Shown here: piece after piece, positions 62,095 to 64,000 of the stretch
How the letters are laid out: the number at the start of each line of letters is the position of its first letter
Position numbering within the stretch: the stretch's first letter is position 1
DNA from: Arthrobacter sp. CAN_C5
GTDB taxonomy: Bacteria; Actinomycetota; Actinomycetes; Actinomycetales; Micrococcaceae
Assembly: GCF_017875735.1 (NCBI RefSeq)
Contig: NZ_JAGGMZ010000001.1
Coordinates: 62,001 to 126,000 of the forward strand
Direction of reading: 5' to 3'
Length of the DNA: 64,000 nucleotides
Made by a program: the position numbers and the translations under genes
Notes under the pieces: generated by a model
What the model saw: the letters and a program-made list of their open reading frames with translations, nothing else
The model's database searches: none
What the model was told of the DNA's origin: nothing

Positions 62095-62121
62095 ATTTAC
62101 CCAAAAATGACCCGGGTAAAT
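62095..62121. promoter_or_regulatory. Second dyad upstream of the LuxR-type gene
   Basis: ATTTACCC (62095-62102) and GGGTAAAT (62114-62121) are exact inverse complements with an 11-base spacer. A shorter dyad AATGA-CA-TCATT follows at 62138-62149. The rest of the 380-base gap (62008-62387) has GC-rich dyads but no convincing gene. Confidence 0.5.
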
Positions 62122-62387
62122 CATGCCATGTCCACTTAATGACATCATTGCTCCGTGCTGTCGTGAAAACCGGTGAAATGTAACGGATTCCCATGTCGGA
62201 GCCGGTTTCCAGGAGCCTTCGGAGACGGCAGGCCAAAGCCTCCAGACCGCGTCCAGTCCGCTTTAGGCCATGTCCGGAACAGGGTGGTTATCCGGCTGGA
62301 CAGGGACGGAGCGATCGCCGCATTGTAGGGATACCGGCTACACCTTGCCGGTTCAGCACCATTTGCAGCCACTCGGAGGGGAATCTC

Positions 62388-62558
62388 GTGAAGAAGATTA
62401 TCGGGACCGCAGCTGGACTTCTTGTCATCATCGGCGTCGTCGCGCCCGCAAGCCCAACACTGAGTGCGGCCAACTGGGAATGGCCGAAGACGGTCGTCGC
62501 AGCCAACTGGGAATGGCCCAAAACCGTGGTGGCCAGCAACTGGGAGTGGCCCAAATAG
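62388..62558 (+). CDS. Secreted-type peptide precursor with three NWEWPK repeats
   Basis: The 56-residue product has a short lysine-started signal sequence (MKKIIGTAAGLLVIIGVVAP) with cleavage likely near PTLSA|A or LSAA|N. It then has NWEWPK-TVVAA-NWEWPK-TVVAS-NWEWPK, and stops. Each hexapeptide copy is preceded by a small-residue V/L-V/S-A-A/S stretch that looks like a signal-peptidase or protease site. GTG 62388 has GGAGGGG upstream. It is divergent from the LuxR-type gene and 87 bases before the SpaB_C-like gene. It resembles a multi-copy pheromone or RiPP precursor; I know no match. Confidence 0.7.
   Translation: MKKIIGTAAGLLVIIGVVAPASPTLSAANWEWPKTVVAANWEWPKTVVASNWEWPK
62466..62555 (+). 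repeat. Tandem repeats encoding NWEWPK
   Basis: Three tandem units, two of 33 bases (62466-62498, 62499-62531) and a final 24-base copy (62532-62555), encode (A)(A/S)NWEWPK(TVV). The third positions of codons vary between copies while the six residues NWEWPK are identical. This suggests selection on the peptide. Confidence 0.85.
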
Positions 62559-62645
62559 CTCGCTGTTCACGCCGGATCTGATCGGCGCGACAGCACAACA
62601 GACTCGCCCCAGTGGCGGTGACCATATATCCGGAAGGAAAGGGCC

Positions 62646-63680
62646 ATGAGCCAGCTGACAGCAGTTCGCATCGCCTCACGAACAGCAGACAGCGCTCAAT
62701 GGTGGCACCTTTCCGTTTTTACCGGTGGCTTCGATGTAGCGGACGGCATCATTGGAGACCTGGTTACCCCACTGGCGGCGCAGGCTCAAAAACTGGGTGC
62801 CAGTCGCTGGTTCTTCACACGCTGTGAGGAACCAGCCGGTGCCCAGGTGAAGTTTCACGTCCTTGCCTGCCCCGCGGTCACCGCGCAACTTCAGTCCTTC
62901 CTCACCGCACTGCAGCATGGCAGGCCCGCGGGTACCGATGGCCGCGTGAACCACGCACCGGACAATGGGCCACTGCGCAGCCACCCGGGGCCCGGCCCAG
63001 CCGGCGTCCTATCTGAGCTGAGGGTTCGCCAGCACTTTTCCCGCCCCGCCGGAACCCTTCCCTCGCAGGTCGCAGCCATCGACGTCGAGCCGCGGCTCGA
63101 AGCCGAGCTGGTGAAATACGGGGGTGTCGACGGGCTCCACTTGGCCGAAGAAGTCTTCGAGCTGTCCTCGGAACTCGCCGCCTGGGCCACGAAACGCTTC
63201 CCCAAGATGCAGAGCCGCTCAGCGTTCGGGGCACTGATCCTGTTCGATTCGGCACGCGCCATGATGAAGGGTCCCCGGTCGGCTGGGTGGCCCGATCGCC
63301 GCCGCATCTCGTGGGACTTCTACTGGGACAGCCATCTACGGACGTGCACCAATGACCTGGGGCCGCGTGCGGGCGGTGTCAGGGACGCGTTGTCGGCACA
63401 GGTTGCAGCCCGGGTGCCCGCGTTCCACGGCCTGATGGCGGCGACGGCCTCGGAGTCGGCAGCACAGAACTGGCGTCGCCGATACGCTCGGGCAATCGAC
63501 AATTACCTGTACCGTGCCGACAAGATGCGGGTCAGCCGCAGCGCACAACACCTCACCGTCTACCAGGCGCATACGACCCTGAACCGGCTGGGTTTCACCA
63601 CCCGCGAAGAGGGAGTGCTCGGTCTGTACGCCCGCTCCTGGAGCATCGAGCGGGAGGTCTCTTCCTACGACCAGAACTAG
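62646..63680 (+). CDS. Stand-alone SpaB_C / lantibiotic-dehydratase C-terminal-like protein
   Basis: The 344-residue protein shows the elements of the thiopeptide-type bacteriocin biosynthesis (Lant_dehydr_C) family in order: WWHLSVFTGGFDVADGI near the start, LGASRWFFTRCEEPAG, the KYGGVDGLHLAEEVFELSSE block (YGG...F..DS in relatives), and the end TLNRLGFTTREEGVLGLYA (NRLG in relatives). Residues about 100-135 are a divergent linker. No glutamylating N-terminal dehydratase is nearby. AAGGAAAGGG precedes ATG 62646. It probably acts on the peptide encoded just upstream, by unknown chemistry. Confidence 0.7.
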   Translation: MSQLTAVRIASRTADSAQWWHLSVFTGGFDVADGIIGDLVTPLAAQAQKLGASRWFFTRCEEPAGAQVKFHVLACPAVTAQLQSFLTALQHGRPAGTDGRVNHAPDNGPLRSHPGPGPAGVLSELRVRQHFSRPAGTLPSQVAAIDVEPRLEAELVKYGGVDGLHLAEEVFELSSELAAWATKRFPKMQSRSAFGALILFDSARAMMKGPRSAGWPDRRRISWDFYWDSHLRTCTNDLGPRAGGVRDALSAQVAARVPAFHGLMAATASESAAQNWRRRYARAIDNYLYRADKMRVSRSAQHLTVYQAHTTLNRLGFTTREEGVLGLYARSWSIEREVSSYDQN

Positions 63681-63731
63681 GCGCGATGAGTACCCAACCA
63701 CCCAAGGTTACCGAGGAAGGATTTGAACACC

Positions 63732-63923
63732 ATGGCGGCAAGCAACGATGTCATCTTGGCCACAGACGAACGGGAACTCAGCGAAGCCTTGGGATGTTCG
63801 CCGGACACCCTCGAGGACATGCGGGATCTGGGCGTTCTCGCCTCACGGGGGGAACTGTGGGAGGTTGGCCCTGCCCGTGACTACCTGCGCGACGCTGCCT
63901 GGGCTGACAGTCTCTGGGCCTGA
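63732..63923 (+). CDS. Small helix-turn-helix-like protein
   Basis: The 63-residue protein has ELSEALGCSPDTLEDMRDLGVL, which resembles the first part of a MerR or excisionase winged helix, then GELWEVGPARDYLRDAAWADSLW. GAGGAAGGA lies 10 bases before the ATG at 63732 (a TTG at 63723 is too near the site). It follows the SpaB_C-like gene by 51 bases on the same strand and so may be the third gene of the peptide operon. Confidence 0.55.
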   Translation: MAASNDVILATDERELSEALGCSPDTLEDMRDLGVLASRGELWEVGPARDYLRDAAWADSLWA

Positions 63924-63933
63924 GGAAACACCC

Positions 63934-63970
63934 CCGCATGGGGCCCGCCTCGGCGGCAGCCCCCATGCGG
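63934..63970 (+). terminator. Hairpin after the small HTH gene
   Basis: CCGCATGGGG (63934-63943) pairs exactly with CCCCATGCGG (63961-63970), with a small inner GCC/GGC pair in the loop. It begins 11 bases after the stop codon. There is no T-run, so it may be Rho-aided or a processing hairpin. Confidence 0.55.
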
Positions 63971-63989
63971 TGACCAGTATGCTGGGCGC

Positions 63990-64000
63990 ATGACGACAAT
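63990..64000 (+). CDS. Start of a gene cut by the window edge
   Basis: ATG ACG ACA AT begins at 63990, preceded 6 bases earlier by TATGCT (63978-63983), the same leaderless layout as other genes here. Only three codons are visible, so nothing can be said of the product. Confidence 0.35.

Noticed and set aside
62466..62555. The tandem repeats as a CRISPR-like array.
   Set aside because: There are only three units of 33 bases with no spacers, and they are in frame within a coding sequence.
62193..62558. A 121-residue frame including the NWEWPK repeats.
   Set aside because: The first 65 residues are arginine- and proline-rich and have no signal sequence; GTG 62388 has GGAGGGG upstream and begins a normal signal peptide.

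Overview
The window is GC-rich, densely coded bacterial chromosome with GTG and TTG starts. Several lineage markers point to an Arthrobacter-like member of the Micrococcaceae (Actinobacteria). These are an SSB ending in EPPF, a CsoR copper sensor, a Corynebacterium-type ArsR with Cys15/Cys16, a WXG100-like protein, and many genes with a TANNNT -10 box 6-8 bases before the start codon (leaderless transcripts). The genus is an inference. I see no rRNA, tRNA, insertion sequence, prophage or CRISPR array.

Layout. 0.1-5.1 kb: a glycine-to-pyruvate one-carbon operon (gcvT, gcvH, glyA, sdaA, a MetF-like gene) ending in a perfect hairpin. 5.2-10.4 kb: rtcB, a P-loop kinase, an ABC-F ATPase, a MORN-repeat protein and an MFS transporter. 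10.5-16.4 kb: two ABC exporters (ATPase plus permease each) and a DesK/NarL-type two-component system. 16.4-22.2 kb: M18 aminopeptidase, then rpsF-ssb-rpsR-rplI behind a structured leader, then a non-coding stretch with clustered DnaA boxes upstream of dnaB. 22.2-32.4 kb: DUF2254 membrane protein, a DUF1801 gene remnant, a MoaD-like carrier paired with a BNR propeller protein, an HD hydrolase, regulators, MATE and EamA transporters, small membrane proteins and a shortened ATP-grasp protein.

32.4-43.0 kb is a metal and drug resistance block. It holds copA-copZ-csoR with divergent DUF305 and DUF3105 genes, an MFS pump with its TetR repressor, and an arsenic operon (ACR3 pump, arsenate reductase, FAD enzyme with a Cys-rich tail, second arsenate reductase) divergent from arsR. 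43.2-54.6 kb holds a lactonase, a photolyase/cryptochrome-family protein lacking iron-sulfur cysteines, a membrane alpha/beta hydrolase, two holin-4-like proteins, a small-protein/FHA pair, a 2H phosphoesterase, an AEC transporter, purB, and a WXG100-like/lipase-fold pair. 54.7-61.0 kb holds an aromatic aminotransferase, a three-gene branched-chain 2-oxoacid dehydrogenase operon and a further aminotransferase.

The most unusual part is 61.0-63.9 kb. A LuxR-type regulator with a winged-helix-like N-terminus is transcribed away from a 56-residue secreted-type peptide made of a signal sequence and three exact copies of NWEWPK. Next come a stand-alone protein of the lantibiotic-dehydratase C-terminal (SpaB_C) family and a 63-residue helix-turn-helix-like protein. 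Palindromes fill the shared upstream region. This looks like a candidate peptide-signalling or peptide-modification system that I cannot match to a described one.
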